Notes: generated by a model not told the origin, from the sequence alone. 64,000 bases of DNA from Jacaranda mimosifolia (GCA_018894105.1 CM032117.1:33150501-33214500), one strand, 5' to 3'; positions 21,240-33,959 are shown, counted from the stretch's first letter. Numbers and translations are program-made.

Positions 21240-23265
21240 AAGAGCAGTGATGTTTTAAGGTAATATTTCTACAGAATCTAAATTGCACTACAGTTTGTAA
21301 AGTTTTGTACTTGAAGTGTTTTGAAATTGCATTCTGTTTATTTGAAAATCTTTCTCTACTTGGAGCGTTCTACATTTTACTTCATTACAATTAACATTGT
21401 ACTTCATCTCACAAAAATTATACTCTACTATGTAAGTTTTATACTTCAAGTGTTCTACTAATGGATTATCTAAAATTGTACTGCAACTTGTAGCGGTTTA
21501 TACTTGAAGTGTTCCCAAACTGTACGTATTCTATATAAAATTATACTTTCGATTTTCTGAAATTATACTTCATTTTACCAAAACTGTATTGCAGTTGCTA
21601 GAGTTTTATACTTCAATTGTTTGGAAATTGTACTTCATTTTATACAAACTTGTACTCCAGTTATCTGAAATTGTACTTCATTTCACTAAAATTGTACTCT
21701 ATTATTTAAGTTTTATACTTCAAATTGTTCTATTGATTGATTATCCAAAGTTATACTGCTATTGCTAGCGGTTTATACTTGAAGTGTTCCCAAACTGTAC
21801 TTCTTTTTATCTAAAATTGTACTTCAATTTTTTGAGATTATACTTTATTTTACAAAATCTTTACTCTATTTATTGAAGGTCTATACTTTAAGTGTTATAT
21901 TTATCGATTATCCAAAATATACTGCAGTTGCTAGGGTTTTATACTTCAAGAGTTTGAAATTGTACTTCACTTTATCTAAAATTGTATTCCTATTTTCTGA
22001 AATTATACTTTCTTTTTACTTCATTTTACAGAAATCAATACTCTATTCATTGAAGTTCTATACTTCAAGTATTCTAAATTGTACTTCATTTTATCTAAAC
22101 TTGTACTTCAATTATTTGAATCTATTATTTGACTTTCAAGTTTTCTACTAATAAATTATCCAATTTGTATTGCAATTGCTAAGGTTTTATACTTCAAGTG
22201 TTCTGAAATTATTTTTCACTTTATCAAAAATTGTACTTCTGTTTTTTAAAATTATACTTCATTTTATACATCATTTTACTTAAATCTGTACTCTTGTCAT
22301 TGAAGTTCTATACTTTAGGTGTTCTCAAATTGTACTTCATTTTATCTAAACTTGCACTTCAATTATCTGAATCTATTATGTAAGTTTTATACTTCAAGTG
22401 TTCTACTAATTGATTATACAAAATCGTACTACAATTGCTAAGGATTTATACTTCAAATGTTCTGAAATTGTACTTCTTTTTATATAAAATGGTACTTCTA
22501 TTTTCTGAAATTATACTTCATTTTATCTAAACATATATACTCTATTCATTGAAGTTATATATTTCAAGTGTTCCAAAATTGTACTTCATTTTATCTAAAC
22601 TTGTATTTCAATTATTTGAATCGATTATTTAAGTTTCCAATGTTCTACTAATAGATTATCCAAAAATTATACTACAATTGCTAAGGTTTTATATTTCAGG
22701 TGTTCTGAAATTGTACTTCACTTTATCAAAAATTGTACTTGTATTTTTTGAAATTATACTTCATTTTATACATCATTTTACCTAAACTTGCATTCTTTTC
22801 ATTGAAGTTCTATACTTCAGGTGTTCTAGAATTGTACTTCACTTTATCAAAATTGTACTTCTATTTTTTGAAATTATACTTCATTTTATACATCATTTTA
22901 CCTAAATCTGTACTCTTTTCATTGAAATTCTATTCTTCAGGTGTTCTCAAATTGTACTTCATTTTATCTTAACTTGTACTTCAATTATCTGAACCTATTA
23001 TTTAATTTTGAAGCGTTCTACTAATGGATTATCCAAAAATTGTTCTCCATTATTTAAGTTTATAAAGTTCTATTAATTTTGCACTTCATTTTACCTAAAG
23101 TTCTATACTCAAAGTGCTTGACTTATTGATTATCAAAAATTGTACTGCAATTGCTTGCGTTTTATACTTCTATTGTTCTGAAATTGTACTTCGTTTATTT
23201 GAAATTATACCACAATGCTGAATTATTCTACATATTGTACTTTTTTTTACCTAAAATTGTACTTC
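21240..23265. repeat. Satellite array 1 of the MULE
   Basis: About 2 kb of degenerate tandem repeats built from short segments that each end in TTGTACTTCA or TTATACTTCA. A longer composite unit can be followed by the landmark 'ATTGCTAAGGTTTTATACTT', which recurs roughly every 240-290 bases (for example near 22,170, 22,435 and 22,675). Composition is strongly AT-rich. Short open frames of Phe, Leu and Tyr are side effects. Confidence 0.85.
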
Positions 23266-23368
23266 ATTTGTCAACCTCAAGGGATGCAGTCGAGGAGGAA
23301 ATTGGTTTGACCAATGCATCGCATAATGAATTGGCTTTAATTAGCAACTCAATTGATGCATAGAGGAA

Positions 23369-25167
23369 TTGCATATAGAGTTCAGAATTATGCTTAAGAA
23401 TTATGCAGTGTCTACTTTGCGGTTATTTAAATACAAGAAAAATGACAGCAAAAAAATCATAGCCGTTTGCAGTGATGAAAATTGCAAATGGAGAATCTAT
23501 GCATCAAGGCATGAGGCTGATAAATTATTTGGCATTCGAAAATGCAATCTAGAGCACACATGTGGTTAGGCTAATCTTCAGACAAGGGGACATCCTAAAG
23601 CCGATTTCGCTTGGGTTGCTAACGTAGTGAAGGATAAATTGAGATCAGAGCCATGTTATCGACCTTCTACCATATTGAAAGATATCCACAGAGAATACGA
23701 TGTGGAAGTTAGGTACCATAAAGCATGGATGGGTAAGGAATTAGCTATGCATGACATCCATGGAGCTGAGAAGGGATCTTATGATAAGTTGAGGTGGTAC
23801 TGTGATGCTGTGAAGAGGACAAACCCTTGAAGTATTGCAGACTGTGAGACTGACCCAATTAGTCAAAAATTTCATCGGCTATTTATATGTTTCAGTGCCT
23901 GCCTTTTTGGTTTTCTCAGGGGATGCAAGCCGTTGATATTCTTGGACGGCACCCATATTAAAAATAAATACAAAGGAGTCTTACTCAGCACTGTCAGTAA
24001 GGATTCTGATGATGACTTATTCACGTTAGCATATGCAGTTGTTGACTCTAAAAATTATATTAATTGGGAGTGGTTTTGCTTTAAGCTAAGGAGTGTCTTA
24101 GATTCTAAATATCTGCCTGGCTTATCAAGGTTTACTTTATTCTCCGATCGACATTCAGGTCTTCTTAAGGCCCTTCCCATGATATTTCCTGGTAGCCACC
24201 ATGCATATTGCGTGAGACACTTAGTGGATAACTTTAAGAAACAAGTAAGTGTACTTTATCTTTGTTTGTGAGACAATTATGTGAAATAAACTCTAATTCA
24301 TAACATTTAGCACATTACTGTTCTATTATTTTTAATTCAGGTATTAAAGAAGTACCCTCTACATAACAAAAAACATTGGTGTTCTGTTTTTATGAAAGCT
24401 GCATATGCGCCTATAAGGCAGGAGTATACCCAACATATAGACAGCATCTTGGAGTCAATGCCGCTTGCCAGAGACTTTATTATGCACTCTGACTTACCAT
24501 GTTGGGCAAATTCCTTGTTCAGTGGAGATCGATGGGGGGTAATAAACAATAATTAAGCAGAAAGTTGGAATAATTGGGTTAAACCAGCCCGATTTATGCC
24601 AGTTGCAGCCATGGTTGATCACATACGCATGCAAATAATGGTTATGATGCATGATAGACGAGAAGAATCTCATAAGATGGTTGGTCAATTATGTCCCAAG
24701 CAAGAGAAGAAGTTGGCAATCAATCATATGCGTTCTCGTAACTTAAAAGTTGTCATGTCTAGCGGTTGGAGCTTTGAGTTGATTGAGCAAGATAAATCGT
24801 ATGCTGTAGATTTACATAGCAGGGTTTGTTCGTGCAGAGTATGCTAGATTGATAAAATACCATGCAGACATACTTGTGCTAGTATCGAGCAAAGTCACTT
24901 TCACCGTATGACTTCACCAATCAATACTACCGAGTTGAGATGTATCAACAAGCATACCAAGCAGTGATAAAACCTATTCCTACGTTTGATATGCATCTGT
25001 TCCCTCTAGATAATGATGTCGTCATTCATGCACCTGATTGCCAATCTCAGCCTTGGCGTAGAAGGACACAGAGGATTCCATCACAAATTGAGAAACGTGT
25101 AATTAAGTGTAAAATGTGTGGTAAAATAGGGTATAATCATCGAACTTCCAAAGAATCAGTAAACTAG
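23369..25167 (+). pseudogene. MULE (MuDR/mudrA-type) transposase, a few stops
   Basis: One reading frame runs almost throughout, with an intron from a GTAAGT donor at 24,244 to an acceptor ending at 24,340. In order it shows a MuDR N-terminal domain (EFRIMLKNYAV ... CKWRIYAS), the helper region (GHPKADFAWVANVVKDKL), then the DDE core. First D is in PLIFLDGTHIKNKYKG (about 23,940). Second D is in TLFSDRHSGLLKALP (about 24,150). E is in AESWNNW (about 24,560). A SWIM-type finger follows: CSCRVC, a stop, IDKIPCRHTC. Last come SPYDFTNQYYRVEMYQQAYQ and a knuckle CKMCGKIGYNH. Premature stops lie near 23,567, 23,828, 24,555 and 24,844, and there is a one-base shift near 24,890. The length, about 570 codons, is near full. 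It cuts and pastes the element in the nucleus. The few lesions suggest fairly recent death. Confidence 0.92.
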
Positions 25168-25855
25168 TTAAATTTTGTACCTCAATCTAGGATAATTGTA
25201 CTAGATTTCTTCACATTTGTACTCACTTGGGTAATGAAGCAGGTGATTTAGCGTGAAATTAGCATTCTTGCATGTTGTCCGAGATATTGTTAAATTTTGT
25301 ATCTCAATCTGGGATAATTGTACTTAATTTCTTCACATTTGTACCTCACTTGGGCAATGAGGCAAGTGATTTAGCGTGAAATTAGCATTCTTGCATGTTG
25401 TTCGAAACATAGTTAAATTTTGTACCTCAATCTAGGATAATTGTACTTGATTTCTTTACATTTGTACTTCACTTGGGCAATGAGACAGGTGATTTAGTGT
25501 GAAATTAGCTTTCTTGCATGTTGTTCGAGACATAGTTAAATTTTGTACCTCAACCTGGGATAATTGTACTTGATTTCTTCACATTTGTACCTCACTTGGG
25601 CAATGAGGTAGATGATTTAGCGTGAAATTAGCATTCTTGCATGTTGTCCGAGATATAGTTAAATTTTGTACCTCAATCTGGGATATTTGTACTTGATTTC
25701 TTCACAATTGGACCTCACTTGGGCAATGAGGCAAGTGATTTAGCGTGAAATTAGCATTCTTGCATGTTGTTCGAAATATAGTTAAATTTTGTACCTCAAT
25801 CTGGGATAATTGTACTTGATTTCTTCACATTTGTACCTCACTTGGGCAACTTTGT
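25166..25855. repeat. Satellite array 2 of the MULE (about 122-bp unit)
   Basis: About 5.5 head-to-tail copies of a unit beginning GTTAAATTTTGTACCTCAAT, with starts near 25,167, 25,288, 25,410, 25,533, 25,657 and 25,779. Each contains TTTGTACCTCACTTGGGCAA. Copies are very similar, so the array is young. It begins at the transposase stop codon. Confidence 0.92.
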
Positions 25856-26204
25856 ACTTAATATCTTAATATTTTTACTAATATTTTTGAATTGAAATTT
25901 GTTCAAAGATTTGCTTTTTAAGTCTTGGTAATTAATAACCAAACTATAAATATGTGTCTAATATTTATCATATGAATAAAATAATGTTAAAATTTTTAAG
26001 TTGTTAATCACTAGTATTCAACGGATGAATGTTATCAATCGCAGTAATGAAAGAATACTTATGCTTTCAAAGATGTAAACAAATGAGAATTTGACGATGA
26101 ATCCACCATATCACAGGTACAAATTCGTAACCAGATCTGATAATCTCAAATTATTGTACTTGACCATCATTATAATTATTGGAGAATAATTATTCAATTG
26201 CAAT

Positions 26205-26735
26205 AAGTGTACTTCAACAAAACACATTTTATACTTGGTTTGTTCTGAGTTTGTAAGTTTGTACTTCATTTCCCTTGAATTGTACTCAAATTCCTTGCCC
26301 AGTTTTAATTGAATTTAAGTGTTCTTCAGCGAAACGCATTTTATACTTTCTTTGTTCCGGGTTTGTACTTCATTGCCCTCAAAATGTACTCAAATTCGCC
26401 GCCTAGTTTCAATTGAATTGAAGTGTACTTCAACGAAACACATTTTATACTTTGTTTATTCTGAGTTTGTACTTCGTTTCCCCTGAATTGTACTCAGGTT
26501 CCCTACCCAGTTTCAATTGAATTTAAGTGTTCTTCAGCGAAACACATTTTATACTTTCTTTGTTCCGGGTTTGTACTTCATTGCCCTCAAAATACACTCA
26601 AATTCGCCGCCCAATTTCAATTGAATTGAAATGTACTTCAACGAAGCACATTTTATACTTTGTTTATTCTAAGTTAGTACTTCATTTCCCCTAAATTGTA
26701 CTCAAATTCCCTGCCCTGTTTCAATTGAATTTAAG
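26205..26735. repeat. Satellite array 3 of the MULE (105-bp unit, dimeric)
   Basis: Five copies of a unit of about 105 bases start near 26,212, 26,324, 26,430, 26,533 and 26,637. Copies 1, 3 and 5 carry a TTGTTTATTCTGAG variant. Copies 2 and 4 carry CTTTGTTCCGGG and 'CTCAAATTCGCCGCC'. The array therefore has a dimeric higher-order period of about 208 bases. Confidence 0.85.
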
Positions 26736-26829
26736 TTATAAATAATTAATGGAAAATTACACTTACATACAAACTAATATTATAAACAAAGTATGCTTCA
26801 ATTTACAAATGTATTTACATACAAAGTGA

Positions 26830-29800
26830 TTCAAATCTTGGCATTTTCATGACTTAATATTGTATATGCCATTGTCGCACGATATTTATCAATTTCAATT
26901 GTTCTAACATCCTTCTAGAACTCGGGGGTGTCTCTAGGAAAACATTCTGCCCAAAGGCATACATAGACACCACAATCCACTGTACCCACTTGTTGCCTGC
27001 TTTTTTTTTTTTTTTTCTCTTTCTTTTTCTGCTTCATGTATTCGTCCACATAACTCCCCAATGAAAGCTTCATGTACCGAGAATAGAATGAAGCCTACAA
27101 AAATATTGATCAGTTGTTGACTCCCTACTTTTTGAAGAAATCATAGGGAAAGGAAGCAAACTTACAATGGCAATAGCTGTCGATTTGTATCTGGCGGCCA
27201 TTACTGAATTCATGTATAAGAAAGAACGAGTTGAGGTGTCGAGGACAACCAAGAACCAGTGATGGTGCCTGCAAATCGATAGGATTATGTAACGACACTG
27301 GTTTAAAACATCCACCGTGGGCTCTTCCAAATCTTTGCATGTGAAGGTGTTAAATGTAGATATCAACTCCACAAATTCTTCATCCGTAATATCCTTGATG
27401 TTGCGTCCCTCGAGTTGGTCTAATTTATCAGCCTATGAAGTATAAAACTAATGGTTAGACTCATTGGAAATGTGAACTAAATTAAGTTAGAAAACTATCA
27501 CATACCTGCGCTATTGAGGATGTAAACCACACCTTGTGGTGACACTTCTTGCCGAAAGATAGGCTACATAATATCGATATGTAGCAGTCCACTATGTCAT
27601 CGGTAAGTTCTCCTCCAAATAAGAGCTCACAAAAGTTTCTTCCATCCAGAAACTATCTTGCTCCCTCCTAGACAGTCACCCTACACAATTATTAATTGTT
27701 AGTTCAGATACCAATTTATCCAAAAGAAAAATAATAAGCAAATTTTGTTACCTCAAATTATCTCTTCTGACAAAGTTGTCGATGACTTCTCGCTTTTCTA
27801 CTGGAATAAGAGCAAGACCTCTATAATCAGACATTCCTTTATAGAGATCAGCTACTTCAGTCTTTGGGTTGGTTGGTTCATCTACCACCTTGATTGGGCT
27901 GATGTCTTTGGTCTCCTGGGGTACAAAACACAGCACATTAGGTACAAAGTATCAACTATTGAAGTAGAAAAGATAAGCACATGAAGTACATATATCACCA
28001 ACATGGAGTACTAAACTCAAGCACATAGGTATAAAGTATCAACTATTGAAGTAGAAAAGATAAGCACATGAAGTACAGATATCACCAACATGGAGTACAA
28101 AACTTAAGCACATTAGGTATAAAGTGTCAACTATTGAAGTACAAAAGATAAGCACATGAAGTATAGATATCACCAACATGGAGTACTAAACTCAAGCACA
28201 TTAGTTATAAAGTGTCAACTATTGAAGTAGAAAAGATAAGCACATGAAGTACAGATATCACCAACATGGAGTACTAAACTGAAGCACATAGGTATAAAGT
28301 ATCAACTATTGAAGAACAAAAGATTAGCACTTGAAGTACAAATATCCCGACATGGAGTACAAAACAGTAGCACATAAGGTATAAAGTATCAACTATTGAA
28401 GTATAAAGATCAGCACATGAAGTACAAATATCGCCAACATTAAGTGGCAAAGATTAGCACATTAAGTATAAATATCACCAACTTGGAGTACAAAAGATTA
28501 GCACATTAAGTACAAGTATCACCAACATGAAGTTAAGATATCATCCATTAAGTGAAAATATCAACCAATCAAGTATAAGATATCATTACATTTATTACAA
28601 ACAAATAGTTTACAAATGAAATGCAAATAGCAAAAAAATAAAACATTAAGTAGTGTACAACACCTTCTTTTCTTCTTGTTCTTTGTTTTTTTGTGCACAA
28701 GACGAGCACGATAGGTCTTTGTCACTTGTCTTGCTCTTTTGGCTAGTGTGGTGCTCGGGGGGCTGACAAAATTTGGAGATTTCTGTTTTGGCTTCCTGTC
28801 TTCTCGATTGCGCACATTTGTCACAATTGAGGACATGACATTTGCCACTTCAATCTCAAATTCCTCGAACTCAGCCGCTTGAATTGGTATATAATATTCT
28901 GTCTTCAAAGGTATGGGGGAATCTGAAGGATTATGACGGTGTTTTGTTCGACTTTCTTCATCCACCATGTCTTCAGAATCATCCCCTCTTTCTGTGCATC
29001 ATGTACCAAATCACGTTCCCCCTTATGCACAGACTCACCAGCTTCCTGCTCAAGCTCCACCCCACCAGTCTTGTCCTCAACTAGATGCTCCTCCTCACCC
29101 TGCTCCTTCATTGCTATGTATTCGAATGAAGCAATTTTTTCTTTCAATGATTTAATTTCTTCAACTTTCGCTGCAATAATTGTTTCATATATTGTATGAT
29201 CACAGACATGGACTTCACTGATGGTAGTACTGGCAGCCTCTGATTTCTTGATCAAAATTGCCAATTCTAACTCCTCTGGAGCAGGGTTGGGCTACAACTT
29301 ATTACAATGGAAATAATTATCAAATTCAAATTATTATACAAAAAACTAATAAGGAATTATTACAATTATTACCATATTTGTTGTAACTTCAATTTATTCT
29401 CTGCCTGCTCCACATTATGTGGGAGTTTGCTATCCTTCCACCGGTAAAAGCATGGAAACTCAAATAAACTCACTAGTGAAGCCAGTGACGGGATGCGTTC
29501 ATAAACCCATGCCTGTCATTCATAAATCAAAAAATTATACTCATTTGAATATAAATATAATCAATGTTATTAGAAAAATGAAGCAAACACTTGCCATCAA
29601 GCTCACTGTACACCCATCAATGTTCTTTCTGGTTCTTTCTCCACCTACTCCTAAATCATATCTTGGACAAGAAAATTGTATGCAGTTATGCCCCATGCAT
29701 ACAGACCAACTCTAGACAAATTGTCCAAGTATGGTAGGAGAAATCGTGGAGTCCAATAATTAGATGTTGGAAACATAATATAATTAAAAACAAAAAGTAT

Positions 29801-30195
29801 GTACAACCTGCAAAAATTATTCAAGTCCTCAACACTATCCTTATATACATACTCTTCAAACTTTTTTGTTAATTCAGATCTAGTTATATTCTACAGCTTT
29901 CCAGAAAAAAGGCGGTCAAAGGTTGAAGACTTCATCTTCAATGTTATATCAACAGATTGCCCCACATGTGGCAACCCTAAACCATAGAAAATTCAGCTGC
30001 AGAAAAAGGAACCTCAACCCCCTCCGCAAAATGAAATGACAGCTTTTTTGGGTCAAACCTCCTAAGTATAGCTTCAAGCCGAATGAAGCTTGAACTTAAC
30101 TTAGGCATATCCATGTATATATAGAAATAGGTCTTCTTCAATGCATCAAAATGTTTGGACCCCATATTGGACTTCACAAGCTCCAATTTACTCTG
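26830..30195 (-). pseudogene. Ulp1/C48-type SUMO-protease-like gene of the MULE
   Basis: Multi-exon minus-strand gene. The first recognisable exon, after a TTTTCAG acceptor near 30,195, reads KTYFYIYMDMPKLSSSFIRL, then GVEVPFSAAEFSMV, a stop, GLPHVGQSV. Further pieces are RVGLYAWGITAYNF (about 29,700), FYRWKDSKLPHNVEQAENKL (about 29,450), a charged coiled-coil-like region (29,264-28,600, one frameshift near 28,970) and DLYKGMSDYRGLAL (about 27,820). FCELLFGGELTDDIVDCYIS at about 27,610 is a typical Ulp1 block. The catalytic His is in HHHWFLVVLDTSTRSFLYMN (about 27,260), and QQVGTVDCGVYVCLWAECF (about 26,970) carries the nucleophile Cys. The usual Asp after the His is N (YMNSV). An intron at 27,165-27,095 has good GT/AG ends. 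Such genes are known in plant MULEs; their role is unknown. Confidence 0.85.
27950..28555. repeat. Satellite array 4, in an intron of the Ulp1-like gene (about 87-bp unit)
   Basis: Head-to-tail copies of a unit containing ATCACCAACATGGAGTACTA, starting at 27,994, 28,081, 28,169 and 28,257 and then decaying to about 28,555. The unit contains AGCACATGAAGTACA, which is TGTACTTCA on the minus strand. The core word is therefore inverted here compared with arrays 1-3 and follows the gene's orientation. Confidence 0.88.
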
Positions 30196-30289
30196 AAAAT
30201 ATTGAGGGGAGTAACAAGAGTAGACCTCACAATGTCTTGGCTTTGATGCAATGAGAAAAAAAAAGTATATAAACAGATAATAAACTAAC

Positions 30290-33200
30290 CCTTTTAGATA
30301 GAGTGTACTAAAAACTTGAATGTTTTGTACTAAAGATGCTTCTAAAATGTATTTCAGAAACACATAATATATACTACACTTTCAATTATTCTATACTTCA
30401 GGCTTGAATATTTTATACTACACTTGCTTCTAAAATATACTACAGATACACAGATTATATACTAGAGTTCCATTTAATGTATACTGCAGGCTTAAAGGTT
30501 TTATACTTATGTTGCTTCTAAAATGTACTGCAAATGCAAAGATTATATACTACATTTTCAGTTAATGTATAATGTAGGCTTAAATGTTTATGTACTAAAG
30601 ATGCTTCTAAAATGTACTGCAGCTCTACAGATTATATACTACACTTATGCCTAAAGTGTACTGCCAGTTTGAATGTTTTATACTACATTTGCTTCTAAAA
30701 TGTACTTCACCTATAGATATTATATACTATACTTTTGCCTAAAGTGTACTCCAAATGCTCCTAAAATGTACTGCAGCTATATAGATTATATACTACTATT
30801 TGCCTAATGTGTACTGCAAACTTGAATGCTTTATACTATATTTGTTTCTAAAATGTACTGTAGCAACACAGATTATATACTACACTTATGCCTAAAGTGT
30901 ACTGCCAGTTTGAATGTTTTATACTACATTTGCTTCTAAAATGTACTGCACCTACAGAGATTATATACTACACGTTTGCCTAAAGTGTACTACAGATGCT
31001 CCTAAAATGTACTGCAACTATACATATTATATACTACCTTTTTGCCTATTGTGTACTGCAAGTTTGAATGTTTTATACTACATTTGCTTCTAAATGTACT
31101 GCAGCTCTACAAATTATATACTACACTTATGCCTAAAGTGTACTGCCAGTTTGAATATTTTATACTACATTTGCTTCTAAAATGTACTGCACCTACAGAG
31201 ATTATACACTACACTTTTGCCTAAAGTGTACTACAGATACTCCTAAAATGTACTGCAGCTATATAGATTATATACTACCCTTTTGCCTATTGTGTACGTC
31301 AAGTTTGAATATTTTATACTACATTTGCTTCTAAAATGTACTGCAGCTCTACAGATTATATACTATACTTATGCCTAAAGTGTACTACCAGTTTGAATAT
31401 TTTATACTATACTTGCTTCTAAAATGTACTGCACCTACAGAGATTATATACTACACTTTTGCCTAAAGTGTACTGCAGATGCTCCTAAAATGTACTGTAG
31501 CTATATAGATTATATACTACACTTTTGCCTAAAGTGTACTGCAGATGCTCGTAAAATGTACTGCATCTATATAGATTATATATTACACTTTTGCCTAATG
31601 TGTACTGCAAGTTTGAATGTTTTATACTACGTTTGCTTCTAAAATGTACTGCAACTTTACAGATTATATACTACACTTATGCCTAAAGTGTACTGCCAAT
31701 TTGAATATTTTATACTGCACTTACTTCTAAAATGTACTGCACTTACAGAGATTATATACTACACTTTTGCCTAAAGTGTACTGCAGATGCTCGTAAAATG
31801 TACTGCATCTATATAGATTATATATTACACTTTTGCCTAATGTGTACTGCAAGTTTGAATGTTTTATACTACGTTTGCTTCTAAAATGTACTGCAACTTT
31901 ACAGATTATATACTACACTTATGCCTAAAGTGTACTGCCAGTTTGAATATTTTATACTGCACTTACTTCTAAAATGTACTGCACTTACAGAGATTATATA
32001 CTACACTTTTGCCTAAAGTGTACTGCAGATGCTCGTAAAATGTACTGCATCTATATAGATTATATATTACACTTTTGCCTAATGTGTACTGCAAGTTTGA
32101 ATATTTTATACTACGTTTGCTTCTAAAATGTACTGCAACTTTACAGATTATATACTACACTTATGCCTAAAGTGTACTGCCAGTTTGAATATTTTATACT
32201 GCACTTACTTCTAAAATGTACTGCACTTACAGAGATTATATACTACACTTTTGCCTAAAGTGTACTGCAGATGCTCGTAAAATGTACTGCATCTATATAG
32301 ATTATATATTACACTTTTGCCTAATGTGTACTGCAAGTTTGAATGTTTTATACTATGTTTGCTTCTAAAATGTACTGCAACTTTACAGATTATATACTAC
32401 ACTTATGCCTAAAGTGTACTACCAGTTTGAATATTTTATACTGCACTTCCTTCTAAAATGTACTGCACTTACAGAGATTATATACTACACTTTTGCCTAA
32501 AGTGTACTGTAGATGCTCCTAAAATGTACTGCATCTATATAGATTATATACTATCATTTTGCCTAATGTGTACTGCAAGCTTGAATGTTTTATACTATGT
32601 TTGCTTCTAAAATGTACTGCAGCTCTATAAATATTTACTACACTTATACCTAAAGTGTACTGCCAATTTGAATGTTTTATACTATATTTGCTTCTAAAAT
32701 GTACTGCACCTATAGAGATTATATACTACACTTTTGCCTAATGTGTACTACAAGCTTGAATGCTTTATACTATATTTGTTTCTAAAATGTACTGTAGCAA
32801 CACATATTCTATACTACACTTATGGCTAAAGTGTACTGCCAACTTAAATATTTTATACTACATTTGCTTCTAAAATGTACTGTAGCTACACAGATTATAT
32901 ACTACACTTATGCCTAAAGTGTATTGCAAGTTTGAATGTTTTATACTACATTTGCTTCTAAAATGTGCTGCACCTACAAAGATTATATACTACACTTTTG
33001 CCTAATGTGTACTGCAGGTGCTCCTTAAATGTACTGCAGCTATACAGATTATATACTACCCTTTTGCCTAAAGTGTACTGCCAGCTTGAATGCTTTATAC
33101 TACTTTGCTTCTAAAATGTACTGCAGCTACACAAATTATATACTACACTTATGCCTAAAGTATACTGTAAGTTTGAATGTTTTATACTATATTTGCTTCC

Positions 33201-33600
33201 AAAATGTGTTGCATCTACACAAATTATATACTACAATTTTTCCTAATGTGTAATGCAAATGCTCCTAAAATGTACTGCAGCTATACAGATTATATACTAC
33301 CCTTTTGCCTATTGTGTACTGCAAGTTTGAATGTTTTATACTACATTTGCTTCTAAAATGTACTGCAGCTCTACAGATTTATACTATACTTTTGCCTAAT
33401 GTATACTACAGATGCTCCTAAAATGTACTGCAGCTATACATATTATATACTATACTACCCTTTTGCCTAATGTGTACTGCAAGTTTGAATGTTTTATACT
33501 ACATTTGCTTTTAAAATGTACTGCAATTACCCAGATTATATACTACACTTTCGCTAATGTGTACTACATGCTTGGATGTTCTGTACTACAGATAACACAC
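30290..33600. repeat. Satellite array 5 of the MULE (composite units)
   Basis: About 3.3 kb of tandem repeats. Subunits of about 65-100 bases alternate between 'TATACTACACTTTTGCCTAA' and 'TTTTATACTACATTTGCTTC' types, each with AATGTACTGCA. These combine into a longer composite unit. Many PstI-like CTGCAG strings occur in it. Apparent open frames such as those near 31,424 and 33,029 are the repeat read in one frame and end wherever the period breaks the frame. Confidence 0.9.
31546..32513. repeat. Homogenised 242-bp higher-order repeat block
   Basis: The landmark TGCTCGTAAAATGTACTGCA occurs at 31,546, 31,788, 32,030 and 32,272: exactly 242 bases apart three times. The units between are nearly identical, unlike the flanking array, which points to recent amplification of one composite unit. 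Confidence 0.92.
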
Positions 33601-33959
33601 TACCACTTTTAGATAGTTTTATTGTATAATTTCACCATATAATTTTAGTTAAAAAGAAGTATAAACCCTTAAAAGGTGAAGTGGAACTTTCATGCCCTTC
33701 AAGTACAAATCAGAAACTTTCCATCTCACAACAGAAATCATATATATATCAAAGGGGTTCAAGTGTTTAATGACTAAAAAAGGAATAAAAACCCTAAACA
33801 TGAGAAAATAGACAAGAAATGAGTGTAACACTGAAAAATCATAGACATTTGAAATTGCAAATGCAGAAAACTTACATTTGTTTCTTTTGATCACTTCTTT
33901 TTGTACTTTGCTTCTTGTTGCAGCTGTTTTTCTTTCAATTGTTGCAGAAAAATGGTAGA

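Noticed and set aside
21873..23363. Phe/Leu/Tyr-rich open frames in satellite array 1
   Set aside because: Repeat units read in one frame; no start context, no similarity, and they end when the period shifts the frame.
28842..29199. Plus-strand Ser/Pro-rich frames
   Set aside because: Antisense shadows of the charged region of the Ulp1-like gene on the minus strand.
30290..33600. CRISPR-like regular repeats
   Set aside because: Units are contiguous without unique spacers and the genome is a plant; this is a satellite.
31042..33612. Repeated 'MYCSYTDYILHF'-type open frames in array 5
   Set aside because: These are the tandem repeat translated. The 242-base unit is not a multiple of three, so no frame can persist through the array.
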